64,000 bases of DNA from Bacteroidales bacterium (GTDB lineage: Bacteria; Bacteroidota; Bacteroidia; Bacteroidales; P3), in contig JAFVBA010000013.1 of the NCBI GenBank assembly GCA_017480245.1, positions 1-64,000 on the forward strand, read 5' to 3'. The position numbers were made by a program, and so were the translations under genes. Positions 1 through 8,164 of this stretch are shown in pieces. Numbering within the stretch: position 1 is the stretch's first letter; every line of letters starts with the position of its first letter. The notes below the pieces were generated by a model. That model was not told where the DNA came from and searched no databases. It saw only the letters and a program-made list of their open reading frames with translations.

Positions 1-219
1 CAATGCAGCGTTCAGTTTGCAAACATTTACTTCTCTATGCCGAAAATGCAACAGCAAAACGGACAACCTGCACAGCAACCGACACAGCAATATCAACCGC
101 CTGCACAACCGCAATACCAACAACCGCCAGCAATGAATAATTCTGCTGCACAACAACTGCAAGATAATTTCGGCGGAGAGTTTCAATCAATGAAAGATGA
201 CCCCGAATTACCGTTTTAA
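1..219 (+). CDS. ssb: Single-stranded DNA-binding protein, C-terminal part (partial at window edge)
   Basis: The reading frame is open from the first base of the window, so the start is missing; 72 residues are visible. The visible part ends an ordered segment (VQFANIYFSMPK), then runs through a long Q/P-rich linker into an acidic tip ending DDPELPF. A disordered Q/P linker with a terminal acidic-PF tip is the hallmark of bacterial and phage SSB proteins, where it docks repair and replication partners. The OB-fold itself is outside the window, so the call rests on the tail only. The following gene on the opposite strand is convergent, with a hairpin between them. An alternative is another phage recombination protein that has borrowed an SSB-like tip. 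Confidence 0.6.
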   Translation, partial: QCSVQFANIYFSMPKMQQQNGQPAQQPTQQYQPPAQPQYQQPPAMNNSAAQQLQDNFGGEFQSMKDDPELPF

Positions 220-233
220 GTAAGAAAGTTTAT

Positions 234-398
234 TTAACTCTTGTTACCATTATTCATAATTGTTTGAGAGGACGGTTTATTTTGCCGCCCTCTTTTTCTT
301 AAATAGCGTAATTCTTCTGTATAATACCCTACTTTAAAGGCTATCACATATAAAAGTATCAGAAAGATAACGCCAAGTAAAATTATTAAATATACCAT
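234..398 (-). CDS. 54-aa single-span membrane microprotein
   Basis: On the minus strand ATG at 398 opens 54 codons to a TAA at 234-236. The product starts with a strongly hydrophobic segment of about 21 residues (residues 3-22, rich in L, I, V and F), followed by a basic tail with an RKRGR motif, so a single N-terminal transmembrane span with a positively charged cytoplasmic end is predicted. It begins 4 bp after the stop of the 165-aa gene, in the same direction and after the Panacea-domain gene, so it probably belongs to that operon. Small one-span proteins in such a position can be toxins, holins or accessory membrane proteins; I recognise no family. It is supported by close spacing and protein-like composition only. 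Confidence 0.5.
   Translation of the reverse strand: MVYLIILLGVIFLILLYVIAFKVGYYTEELRYLRKRGRQNKPSSQTIMNNGNKS
267..297 (+). terminator. Hairpin with T-run downstream of ssb
   Basis: AGAGGACGG (267-275) pairs with CCGCCCTCT (285-293) with one mismatch and is followed by a T-run, the form of a Rho-independent terminator for the plus-strand ssb. The stem lies inside the convergent 54-aa reading frame on the other strand, so it would be both coding and terminating. Confidence 0.55.
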
Positions 399-402
399 AA
401 CT

Positions 403-900
403 TTATTTAATAGGATTTAATTCGTGATAAGGGTCGTAGAAAACGGGATAGATTGTTCCGTATGCTCCCAATATAAAATATATTCTCGGCGATTTTTCTC
501 CCGTATTTCTGTCTGCTATAACATCTTTATCCGTATATAAAGCAAAGTGATAAAACATTAACTCATTATTATTATAGTCAATAGTCGTTAAATCTTTAAT
601 GGCTTTCTTCAGATTACCTCTTATATCCGTGCGGTACAAATGATATTCCCTACGCCTTTCGTCAATTAACTCATTGAGTGTATAAGATGAAAACTTCTGC
701 ATTATCCTAAAATATGCCGTTGTTTCCCTTTCGCTCATTTCTTGCAAAAAGTTATATTTTGTTTGAGTGTCTATCAATTTATAACTTACAACAATAGGAT
801 AGTTATGAGATTCTGCGATGTCTTCATTTGTAAGAAATTTAGAAAATCCCATTTCATCTCTTGACGCAACCAAATCCTCTTTATCAAGATGATAGTCCAT
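403..900 (-). CDS. Unknown 165-aa protein, candidate partner (toxin?) of the Panacea-domain antitoxin
   Basis: A soluble 165-residue protein with no signal peptide or membrane span. It has a basic central stretch (DERRREYHLYRTDIRGNLKK, about residues 79-98) and an ordered C-terminus (RIYFILGAYGTIYPVF followed by DPYHELNP). I do not recognise the fold. Its start overlaps the end of the upstream Panacea-domain gene by 17 bp, so the two are translationally coupled. Panacea-domain antitoxins (PanA) are known to be paired with highly varied toxins, and the partner is normally the adjacent gene, so this protein or the 54-aa membrane protein after it could be the toxin. That role is inferred from position only. 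Confidence 0.5.
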   Translation of the reverse strand: MDYHLDKEDLVASRDEMGFSKFLTNEDIAESHNYPIVVSYKLIDTQTKYNFLQEMSERETTAYFRIMQKFSSYTLNELIDERRREYHLYRTDIRGNLKKAIKDLTTIDYNNNELMFYHFALYTDKDVIADRNTGEKSPRIYFILGAYGTIYPVFYDPYHELNPIK

Positions 901-1426
901 TAGATTTTAATCTGTTTTCCCTGCGTTGTTTATAGTATGAATACATAGTATCAAGCGATAATTCTTTTTGAGAATACTGATACGGTAACAAATCGCCTCT
1001 TGCTTCAATCCACGGTAATTCCGAGTGGGTCATTAATATAAGTTGATTTTGGGAACGAGAGCCGTAAAGAGTTATAATAGAATCTATACACTTTATTTCT
1101 TCAATATCTAAAGACAATTTATTTACAATATCTTCAACAGCTATCTTCAACGGTTTATCAGAAAAATCCGTAACTTGCAAATGGTCGCACATCCCTTGTA
1201 CTTTACTTCTGTATTTATTATAAATAACAGGATATACTGGACCATTGACCCAAGCCTGAGGTTTTACGGCAAACAATGTATTTCCCCGTCCGAAGAATAC
1301 CATATACCAACATTGTACATAATATAATATCTTCTGTAACTTCAACGGACTAACGGATAACCCTTTTGATAATAAGGATAATCCTACGTACATCGCTACA
1401 TCTTCTATATTTTTGTTACTATTCAT
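884..1426 (-). CDS. panA: Panacea-domain (DUF4065 / SocA-like) antitoxin
   Basis: The 180-residue product has the Panacea core near its N-terminus: PLKLQKILYYVQCWY, then FAVKPQAWVNGPVYPVIYNKY. This is the pattern of DUF4065 proteins such as SocA and the PanA antitoxins. The open frame extends to 1513, but the ATG at 1426 is preferred because the family starts close to this point and a Bacteroidota -7 box (TAATTTTG, 1448-1455) lies just upstream. PanA proteins are known as general antitoxins that neutralise many unrelated toxins, several of them phage-defence modules. Here it heads a probable three-gene operon on a prophage, divergent from the XRE regulator. Seen: domain and layout. Inferred: a toxin-antitoxin role. 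Confidence 0.8.
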   Translation of the reverse strand: MNSNKNIEDVAMYVGLSLLSKGLSVSPLKLQKILYYVQCWYMVFFGRGNTLFAVKPQAWVNGPVYPVIYNKYRSKVQGMCDHLQVTDFSDKPLKIAVEDIVNKLSLDIEEIKCIDSIITLYGSRSQNQLILMTHSELPWIEARGDLLPYQYSQKELSLDTMYSYYKQRRENRLKSNGLSS

Positions 1427-1662
1427 AGTTTTATTGTAATCCGTTTGCAAAATTACAAAAAATGTACAAAAATGAACGGTTTTAAACTGAAAAACGCAAC
1501 ATTTTTGTATCAAATATATTCAAATCCGTTCATTTTACACCAAACTTTAATGCCCTGAGTAATAATTCTATCCTTATTTTTCTAATAAAAATCCGTGTCA
1601 AAACAGTAAAATATTAAAATTTATTTGTAATTTTGCAACGCCAAATCAGAAGAGGAACAACG
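1427..1662. promoter_or_regulatory. Divergent promoter region between panA and the XRE operon
   Basis: Both directions carry the same -7 box in the same context: TTTGTAATTTTGCAA. For panA it is on the minus strand (CAAAATTA on plus, 1448-1455); for the XRE gene it is TAATTTTG at 1628-1635. Neither has a clear TTTG 19 bp further upstream, so an activator or a weak -33 is possible. This is the natural place for an operator bound by the XRE repressor, but I found no clear extended palindrome. Confidence 0.55.
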
Positions 1663-1998
1663 ATGGATTACATTGCAAGGAATATTAAATCATTAAGAGA
1701 GGCAAATAGTTTTACCCAACAGCACGTTGCCGATTTCTTGGGTATAACACGTTCTGCTTATGGTAACTATGAATTAAATTCAAGAGAAATACCATTTAAA
1801 TATTTGGAACGTTTGGCAAATCTTTTCGGCTGTGATTTAGATGTTTTGATTTCAGAAGATGAAGCAGTGTTAAAAGATATGCTTGTTTGCGCTTTCAGAA
1901 CAGATGATATTGACACGCAGGATTTACAGACTATAAGCGAGTTTAAAAAAGTTGTTTTTAATTATCTAAAAATAAGCAGATTGATAAGCAATGAATAA
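1663..1998 (+). CDS. XRE-family HTH transcriptional regulator
   Basis: The 111-residue protein opens with a Cro/CI-type helix-turn-helix: IKSLREANSFTQQHVADFLG, then ITRSAYGNYELNSREIPFKYLERLANLFGCDLDVL (residues about 6-62). The start at 1663 is chosen because GAGGAA stands 8 bases upstream and the frame's earlier ATG lies too close to the -7 box at 1628-1635. It overlaps the ImmA-type peptidase by 8 bp (ATGAATAA). XRE plus ImmA pairs control lysis-lysogeny or mobile-element induction in phages and ICEs, with the peptidase destroying the repressor. So this is the probable phage repressor or regulator. An antitoxin role with the PIN protein is the alternative. Confidence 0.85.
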   Translation: MDYIARNIKSLREANSFTQQHVADFLGITRSAYGNYELNSREIPFKYLERLANLFGCDLDVLISEDEAVLKDMLVCAFRTDDIDTQDLQTISEFKKVVFNYLKISRLISNE

Positions 1999-2701
1999 AC
2001 TTTCTATAACTCAAGCCGAAGAATTATCCTATAAATTAAGAAATATGGCAGGTTTTTCAGATAAAGAACCTATCAATATGAAAACTTTTATAATGAAGTT
2101 AGGTATTCTTTTGTTATATAAACCTATGGGCAGTAACTCTTGCGGAATGTCTTTAATGTCGGCAGACAGACAATACAAATTTATCCTCATCAACAGCAAG
2201 AACTCAAAGGGCAGACAACATTTTACAATAGGACACGAGTTGTATCATCTTTATTATGATGAAAAACCTGAACCTCACGTCTGCAAGTTGTACGAACAAA
2301 ATAAAAATATTTCTGAATATAATGCAGATATTTTTTCATCGGCACTTCTAATGCCACAAAAAAGTATCATTGAAAATATCCCCGATACTGAAATAATTAA
2401 AAAGGATATTTCAATGGCAACACTTTTAAAACTGCAACACTTGTTTTCTGTTTCTTTTCAAGCGTTAGTCATCAGATTAAAACACTTAAAAATGATAACA
2501 GAAAATCAACTGCAACAATTTTTAGGTTTGCCGATAACTGATATTGCCAAAGAATATGGCTATAATACTTCTCTGTATAAAAGAGGAAATGAAAATCTTA
2601 TGATTGGCAACTTTGGGGAAAAAGCAAAGATATTGTTTGATAAAGAGAAAATATCTGAGGGGCATTATACTGAATTACTTAATATGATAAACAATGAATA
2701 A
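1991..2701 (+). CDS. ImmA/IrrE-family metallopeptidase
   Basis: The 236-residue product has a zincin motif in FTIGHELYHLYY (HELYH, about residues 79-83) and a second conserved block, SEYNADIFSSALLMP, in which the N-x-x-A-D-x-F-A/S segment is typical of ImmA/IrrE (COG2856) peptidases. Known members such as ImmA of ICEBs1 cleave an XRE repressor to induce the element. The gene overlaps both neighbours (8 bp each), so it is translated with the XRE regulator and the PIN protein. The C-terminal third (about 165-236) is helical and could be the signal-sensing part. The repressor target is inferred from the neighbour. Confidence 0.82.
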   Translation: MNKLSITQAEELSYKLRNMAGFSDKEPINMKTFIMKLGILLLYKPMGSNSCGMSLMSADRQYKFILINSKNSKGRQHFTIGHELYHLYYDEKPEPHVCKLYEQNKNISEYNADIFSSALLMPQKSIIENIPDTEIIKKDISMATLLKLQHLFSVSFQALVIRLKHLKMITENQLQQFLGLPITDIAKEYGYNTSLYKRGNENLMIGNFGEKAKILFDKEKISEGHYTELLNMINNE

Positions 2702-3202
2702 GAAAACAAAGATAGTTTTAGACAGTGATGTTCTTATTCATTTTTCAAAGGCGAATTGCTTATCTGTTTTGCCTAAAATATTCCCTGAATTTGAATACAT
2801 AATATTAGATATTGTGTATAATGAAATTAAAACACTGCAAGACGAGATTGACAAACATATTCATCATTTTAACTCATTTACTTTTATTGAATTTAATCCG
2901 CAAGGAGATATGTTTAAAGAATATGCACAACTTATCAAATCATTCGGACGTGGAGAAAGCGCCTGTATGTCTTATTGTAAATACAATAATGATATTATAG
3001 GAAGCAGTAATATCAAGGATATAAAAGACTATTGTAAAAAAGAGAAGATTGTATATCTGACAACTCTTGATTTTTATATTATGCCTATGCGAAGAAACTT
3101 CTAACAAAAGAAGAATGCGATACGTTTATAAAAACCGTACAATCAAAAGGCAGTAAATTACCTGATGCAGATATAACAAAATACACCTGCACCAAACTTT
3201 AA
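2694..3202 (+). pseudogene. PIN-domain protein, single-base frameshift near 3071
   Basis: The N-terminal 126 or so residues read as a PIN domain: KIVLDSDVLIHF carries the first acidic residue, then YNEI, then GRGESACMSYC, then a C-terminal KKEKIVYLTTLDF strand. After that the annotated frame stops at 3104. If one extra T is assumed in the T5 run at 3071-3075, the frame continues as LYYAYAKKLLTKEECDTF and so on to a TAA at 3200-3202, giving about 169 residues, the normal ending of this PIN family. So the gene is frameshifted, a sequencing error is present, or -1 slippage occurs. PIN proteins are mostly RNases, often VapC-type toxins. It overlaps the peptidase gene by 8 bp. Confidence 0.7.
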
Positions 3203-3606
3203 TACCCGAACACTAACATTGCGGCGTCCCGTGAGTGTTCGCTGGTGCGTCCTTTGTAGCCCGTAATCTTTTCAAACATCTTTTCGTTAAGTTTTGTTGT
3301 GTTATGTTTGGGTGCAACCATCTCAAATTCCAAGTCTAAATCCTTTAAGAAATCCTCCCATATCCCGCAATCTCTTTTTATGCTTCCTGCTCCTTGCAGT
3401 TGCTCACGACCTGCACTGCCGAACCATTTTCTTTGCCGAGCGTCTTCAAAACGTATCTTTATGTCGGTGCGGTGCTTGACAAGTCCGAGAATCATCTCCA
3501 TTGCCTGATGAATTTTGACTGTCTTGATTAAATCAAAACACTTGTCTTTGTCATTCCAATACGCTATACCTGTATGTACTCCCGTATCTATTCCTATATG
3601 TAACAT
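3199..3606 (-). CDS. RuvC-like Holliday-junction resolvase (phage type)
   Basis: A 135-residue RNase H-fold nuclease. GIDTGVHTGIAYW (residues about 4-16) carries the first catalytic Asp, IRFEDARQRKW (about 51-61) the Glu, and EHSRDAAMLVFGY at the C-terminus the closing acidic residues, matching RuvC and its phage relatives. It would resolve branched DNA before packaging, which fits its position directly downstream of the terminase large subunit and on the same strand. Its stop overlaps the end of the convergent PIN gene by 4 bp. Confidence 0.8.
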   Translation of the reverse strand: MLHIGIDTGVHTGIAYWNDKDKCFDLIKTVKIHQAMEMILGLVKHRTDIKIRFEDARQRKWFGSAGREQLQGAGSIKRDCGIWEDFLKDLDLEFEMVAPKHNTTKLNEKMFEKITGYKGRTSEHSRDAAMLVFGY

Positions 3607-3707
3607 AATTCAAATAATTAAACTTTCTTAACCCGGGCTTAATTTTATTAAAATATTTATTATCAACTTTTTAATAATTTATAACCTCTAAAATTAACCC
3701 CGGGCTT
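3607..3707. promoter_or_regulatory. AT-rich spacer with two CCCGGG-centred repeats
   Basis: The 100-bp space between terL and the resolvase is very AT-rich except for two copies of a word reading TTAACCCGGGCTT at its left end and TTAACCCCGGGCTTTTA at its right end. Both are in the same orientation and include CCCGGG. They could be paired binding sites. I see no clear terminator T-run on the terL strand. Confidence 0.35.
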
Positions 3708-5675
3708 TTATATAAAACTTGGTACTACATAATAACTTTTATCGTCTTGTTTTTTTGGAGTTTCCATCTCTTTTTCGCTTACATACAAGGCTATCATTGA
3801 TGCCATTATTACGTCATCGTGCGACCCTTGTTTAGCATTCATCTTTCTTTTCTCGTCATATTCATAGGTGTTTATCTCCGAAAGCATATTGACGTCATAA
3901 TCAATAAAACGGTTTTCCCTTAGTAACGCTTTAAGATTGACAACCAACGCACTTTTGGTATCTTCCGAAGTGAAGAATCCAAATTTCGGAGGCAGTCCCA
4001 TCTTTATTCTTGTCGGGTCGGTACGTACATACAGGTTATCATATTCGCCCACTATCTCGTCAAAGACAGTATAAGAATTTCCCTCTTCCACATATTGATG
4101 ACGGCTGTCTATCGTATTACTTTCCACTACAAGCAAGGCATCGCAATAGATTTTTGACAGTTGCGCCGCTTTCCATACCACCAAATCCACGTCCATATGT
4201 CCCCGCCAAGTTGCAACAAATGTATCTCCGCCGCCGTTCATTCTGTCCAATCGGTCTAACACTCTTATTACTGTAAAGTCCGAACGCTTACTTGTTCCTC
4301 CTATATCCATAGAAACAACATAACGGTTATTGTATTTTATTTTGTCATCAGGATATTGCCATATAGACAGGTTACCGTTAGGCAAACTCTCAAATTTTAT
4401 ATTCTGCAATGCACTTTCGCCTTTTTGAGCATCTGCCGTTATCTCTCCTCTGAATACAGGTTCTTTTACCATCTGCCGTAGGTTCAGAGTATATTCAACA
4501 GGTATAACTCTTTCGCCCGATGATATAAAGGCTTCTTCAGGCGTTGATGGGTATTCTTCGTGCATCTGCCATTCACTTAAAGACTGTTTTCTTTTGTGTG
4601 AGAAATACCAATTAATACCCTCTAACGTTGCACCGAGCGACCAAAGATACTGTCCGTATGAATCAAGGTTGTTGTAGAACTCCGTCAAATCTTTGGTACT
4701 TTTAAACTCTTTGCGGTACAATTCTATCTCCCACCAAGCGACAAATACAGGCACAAACTCACTTTCTTTGTTTATTGCTTTTATCCATTCCTTATGAAAA
4801 TAATTACCCTCGCCCTTTGCCGTACTTTCCATAACTATGAGGGTATAAGGTTCAGAAGTTATACTACCCGATATAGATGCTATCAAATCTTCGGGCTTTA
4901 GTTTCTCTGTTTGTTCCCATAGTCCTATTTCCGAATAATGAGCCATTGAGTAGTCTCCCGAACGCAAAGCGTCAGGCGACTGCATAGAACCGATATATAT
5001 CTGCGAACCCGTTTCTACAATCTCTTTGACATTTGACGAACCGCCTACATTTTTTAAGTGATATTCTTCATTAGGATAGTTTGCTATTGCACGTTCATAC
5101 ATTGACTTGATTATCGTTGCCTGCGACTTGAATTTAGCGGCTATTGCAGAGTTCCAATTACTACGCCAATATATCTGAATCCACATCATATACAACTGTG
5201 TCAATGTACTTCCGCCCCACTGACGTGCTTTCAGTACTATAACACGCATAGGCTCGCCAGTCTTACGCATTTTCTCCAATGAGTGCAATAGTTTTCTTTG
5301 GGCAGGTCGCAAATAAAACCTTATAAGTTTTCTTGTTTCTTTGTTATGGATACGTCCGCAGGCATACGCCCAATATTCAAAATCATATTTCAAACGTAAT
5401 TTTTGTAACTCCTCCACAAAATCCACTTTCCAATCTTCCTCCGTCAAATCATATTCTTTCAATAGTTTTTTATCAACCGAATATTTGTGTAATCCACCTG
5501 CCTTATATACATCATTTATCTTTTCCAATTGCAACATTTCAACAGGCAAATATAATGAGATTTCATTATCAAGTTTTATCTCAAATCTTTCTTCCCAAGA
5601 ACCTACACCTGTTACTGCGTTGTATTTAGGAAAAAGTTTTTCGTTGCGCTTTATATTCTCTTCTACTATGTTCAT
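3708..5675 (-). CDS. terL: Phage terminase large subunit (TerL)
   Basis: A 655-residue packaging motor. The N-terminal ATPase has a Walker A-like ARQWGGST (150-157; the usual GKS/T is GST), a Walker B-like segment ending YSEIGLW (about 247-253) and an ESTAKG motif (283-288). The C-terminal RNase H-like nuclease has VVSMDIGGTSKRSDFTVIRV with Asp457, and SHDDVIMA (about 618-625) near the end. The length is somewhat above the usual 450-600. The TerS-like gene ends 4 bp upstream, and the resolvase follows downstream. TerL couples ATP hydrolysis to genome packaging and cuts the concatemer. Confidence 0.92.
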   Translation of the reverse strand: MNIVEENIKRNEKLFPKYNAVTGVGSWEERFEIKLDNEISLYLPVEMLQLEKINDVYKAGGLHKYSVDKKLLKEYDLTEEDWKVDFVEELQKLRLKYDFEYWAYACGRIHNKETRKLIRFYLRPAQRKLLHSLEKMRKTGEPMRVIVLKARQWGGSTLTQLYMMWIQIYWRSNWNSAIAAKFKSQATIIKSMYERAIANYPNEEYHLKNVGGSSNVKEIVETGSQIYIGSMQSPDALRSGDYSMAHYSEIGLWEQTEKLKPEDLIASISGSITSEPYTLIVMESTAKGEGNYFHKEWIKAINKESEFVPVFVAWWEIELYRKEFKSTKDLTEFYNNLDSYGQYLWSLGATLEGINWYFSHKRKQSLSEWQMHEEYPSTPEEAFISSGERVIPVEYTLNLRQMVKEPVFRGEITADAQKGESALQNIKFESLPNGNLSIWQYPDDKIKYNNRYVVSMDIGGTSKRSDFTVIRVLDRLDRMNGGGDTFVATWRGHMDVDLVVWKAAQLSKIYCDALLVVESNTIDSRHQYVEEGNSYTVFDEIVGEYDNLYVRTDPTRIKMGLPPKFGFFTSEDTKSALVVNLKALLRENRFIDYDVNMLSEINTYEYDEKRKMNAKQGSHDDVIMASMIALYVSEKEMETPKKQDDKSYYVVPSFI

Positions 5676-5678
5676 ACT

Positions 5679-5939
5679 TTATACCAAATTAGCTACCTTA
5701 TACGCAAAATCACTTTGTTGTACCAAAGCTTTTCTGCATTCTGTAAAAGACATATTTTTTACTTCGGGGTATTCTCTCAAAAGTCTGTACGCTCTGCCTT
5801 GTGTCATACACAACACGTCAGTTGCAAAATACCATTTTTCAAACGAAGTTTTATATCCGTTTTCTTCCGCTATACACAGACGGTATTTTATAATCAACGC
5901 TTTCGTATAAGAATTTTCCGAAGTTTTTATGTCTCTCAT
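5679..5939 (-). CDS. Small phage protein, possible terminase small subunit
   Basis: An 86-residue protein directly upstream of terL (3-bp gap, same strand). It is helical, with SYTKALIIKYRLCIAEENGYKTSFEKWYFATDVLCMTQGRAYRLLREYP, a layout compatible with a small DNA-binding helix-turn-helix. I do not recognise a specific family; the terS call rests on position and size. A -7 box (TACTTTTG on minus; 5957-5964 on plus) lies 18 bp before its ATG, so it probably heads the terS-terL-resolvase transcript. Confidence 0.4.
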   Translation of the reverse strand: MRDIKTSENSYTKALIIKYRLCIAEENGYKTSFEKWYFATDVLCMTQGRAYRLLREYPEVKNMSFTECRKALVQQSDFAYKVANLV

Positions 5940-6067
5940 TTCTGTTTTTATTTATGCAAAAGTAGTCATAGTCAAACAAATGCTTTGATTTTGTCGCAAA
6001 TGAAATTGTTATTTTGACAAAGTAAAGAATATTATTGTACTTATTTTTGCCGCAAAAAAGAAATACT
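5940..6067. promoter_or_regulatory. Divergent promoter region: terminase operon and ejection-protein operon
   Basis: On the minus strand a TACTTTTGC box (5957-5964) stands before the small terminase-like gene. On the plus strand a TATTTTTG box precedes the 256-aa gene by about 16-20 bp. Both match the Bacteroidota -7 consensus TAnnTTTG; neither has a convincing -33 TTTG at the usual 19-bp spacing. Confidence 0.5.
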
Positions 6068-6838
6068 ATGTCTTTAACATTAGGAACAATAGCGGCGTTA
6101 TCTGCTTTGGCTTCTTTAGCAAGTACGGGGATAGGTACATCAAAAGCCGCAAAAAAGAATAAATATACACAACGATTAATACAAAGTAATCTTGCAAGAG
6201 CGGAGGCAGAGCGTAAAGCCAAACCGCAAAATTATCTTGACACTGTAAGCGGTAAAGCAATAGTCAATCAAGCAGGCGAACAATTGAGAGATAATCTCAA
6301 TGCAGTAAATAACAATGCTATTAAGACAGGTGCAACCAATGAACAACGTTTGGCTAATAGTGGTGCGGTGCAAAACGCTTACAATAAGATTATTCAAGGC
6401 GTTGCACAGCAAAGCGAGGGGTATAACAGGTATAATGACGCATTGCTACAAAACGCAAGAAACGAATACACAAAAGGACAGACGGGTATAAATAACCAAG
6501 CGGCGCAGTCGTACGTCAATGCAGGAATAAACACTGCCAACGCAATAGGCAATTTGGCTAACGCTTATATCGGTTATAAAGGTAATTCAACAGCGACAGC
6601 ACCTGCTAAATCCGCAACAGCAACCAGTCCTGCCGTCAAACAGCCTGTACAAAAACCGTTAATCAATCCCGATATAATGGCAACAAGAAGAAATCAAAAG
6701 TTGTTTAATGCCTCAATGTTCAAAATGCCTAACTTTTCAAGCGGTACGCAAGGCTTAATGGAGACTTTAAGAAAACAAGGCAGAATAAACACAACGCCTC
6801 AGTTCAGATACAAATCCGCTTTATTCGGTAATTATTAA
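6068..6838 (+). CDS. Probable internal virion / ejection protein, 256 aa
   Basis: The product begins with a small-residue-rich amphipathic or membrane-active stretch (residues 2-25: LTLGTIAALSALASLASTG), followed by a long Ala/Asn/Gln-rich helical region (30-180) and a low-complexity Ala/Thr/Pro linker. The start at 6068 is preferred over the ATG at 6035 because the promoter -7 box lies between them. First in a three-gene plus-strand operon whose last member is a giant protein, it resembles in size and character T7 gp14-type proteins that are ejected into the host envelope. That role is inferred from composition and position, not from a recognised domain. Confidence 0.55.
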   Translation: MSLTLGTIAALSALASLASTGIGTSKAAKKNKYTQRLIQSNLARAEAERKAKPQNYLDTVSGKAIVNQAGEQLRDNLNAVNNNAIKTGATNEQRLANSGAVQNAYNKIIQGVAQQSEGYNRYNDALLQNARNEYTKGQTGINNQAAQSYVNAGINTANAIGNLANAYIGYKGNSTATAPAKSATATSPAVKQPVQKPLINPDIMATRRNQKLFNASMFKMPNFSSGTQGLMETLRKQGRINTTPQFRYKSALFGNY

Positions 6839-6852
6839 TAGATAAGATAACT

Positions 6853-8164
6853 ATGCGTATAGACAGATTACAAGCATTAAACCCCGACTTTTCAATGAAC
6901 GGTATAGGAACGGATAACAACAATAATCCTACACCGTTAGGACAGCAACAGGGAGTAAGACAAACAGTACAAGATAACACGGTACAGCCAGCAAGCAAAT
7001 CCTGCACCAGTTCAGCAACCGATAATTACAGAACAGACAACAACGGATATTCCGCCTATTGCAAATCCAATAGTTTATTCGGATAAAGAAACAACTCAAA
7101 ACGGAACGACTAACCAGTCTGCGACCACTTCCGTACGCACAACAACGCCTGACACAACCGAAGTCGTGCAAGCAGGATATAAAGACTATGACACCAATAT
7201 AGCCAATCCTACTGAGCAGGCATACGCCAAATACAAACAACAGGCAGATGCTTTATACTCTTTGCTTAATCCTTATAATCCCGAACCTATAAAACAAAGT
7301 AGGGATTTGGCACAACTGCAAGCGTTAGTAACAGCGTTCAACGATTTGGGTAAAGCATTAGGTAAGGATATCGGCAATTCAGAGGGTTTAGGTATGGTAA
7401 CCGTTGATAAATCCAACTATGACAATCTGCGTAAAGAAGCGTTAAAATACCGTGATGCTTACAACCAAGCATTGCAACAAAAAGGTATTGCCGAAATGAA
7501 CCGTCAGATGCAGTTCTTACAGCAAGAGTTAGCAAACAAAAACGCAAACATCAAAGGTCGTTACCAAGCAGGACAACAAGCTAAGAAAGATTTTGAAAGC
7601 AAGAACTACGACCAAACCAAGAGCGGACAGACAACAACCAACGGACAATCCCGCACAAGAACATTGATTGACCCTAACAGTTTAGAAAATCAAAACGAAC
7701 AAAGGATGTTAGCAAATAAAGAAGAACAGACGAGAATAAGTAAAGAAAGAAATAGTATTGCACGGCAAAATCTTCAATATAAAAAGAGCAAAGATGGAGC
7801 TGATGAAGATTTGTTAAACGGATATTATCAAAATGATTTCTTTGACCCTGCTGCTGATGACCAAGAGGGACAATCTTTAAAATATGATGAGAAAAATAAC
7901 AGAATTGCGTCAAATCAAGTAAGTACTGAATTTGTAGATGTATTCTATGATGAATTGTTTGATTATATGAAAAACAATTTATGGGATGATAAGGAAGATG
8001 AAGCTGGTAAGCACAAACCTTATCAAGAGGCTCACACTAAACAGCAAAAAATTCACGATATAAACCGTGTCGTTACGAGAGCAAGAGGCGGAGACAGAAG
8101 TGCGTATGACGCTTACGATAAAGCAAATCAAAGAGTGGAAGAAAAACAAAAAAAGAAAAGGTAA
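6853..8164 (+). pseudogene. Probable ejection protein, about 436 aa, interrupted by one frameshift near 6997
   Basis: One frame (6853-7086) encodes a start with N/P/Q-rich sequence. A second frame (usable from about 6962) continues without a stop to 8164, reading QQANPAPVQQPIITEQ and then a helical Gln/Lys/Asn-rich protein. Joining them with one base removed, most simply an A from the AAA at 6997-6999, gives a single protein of about 436 residues with a continuous Q/P/T linker. The second part alone could start only at a GTG (7166). The C-terminal half has a long polar helix (KGIAEMNRQMQFLQQELANK). Its stop overlaps the ATG of the giant gene (TAATG), so the three genes are coupled. It may correspond to a T7 gp15-like protein by order. 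Confidence 0.6.

Noticed and set aside
3297-3508. Plus-strand frames across the RuvC-like gene
   Set aside because: They are antisense to a gene with intact RNase H-fold motifs and lack motifs of their own.
5341-5910. 189-codon frame opposite the start of terL and the small terminase-like gene
   Set aside because: It overlaps two well-supported genes on the other strand and has no recognisable features.
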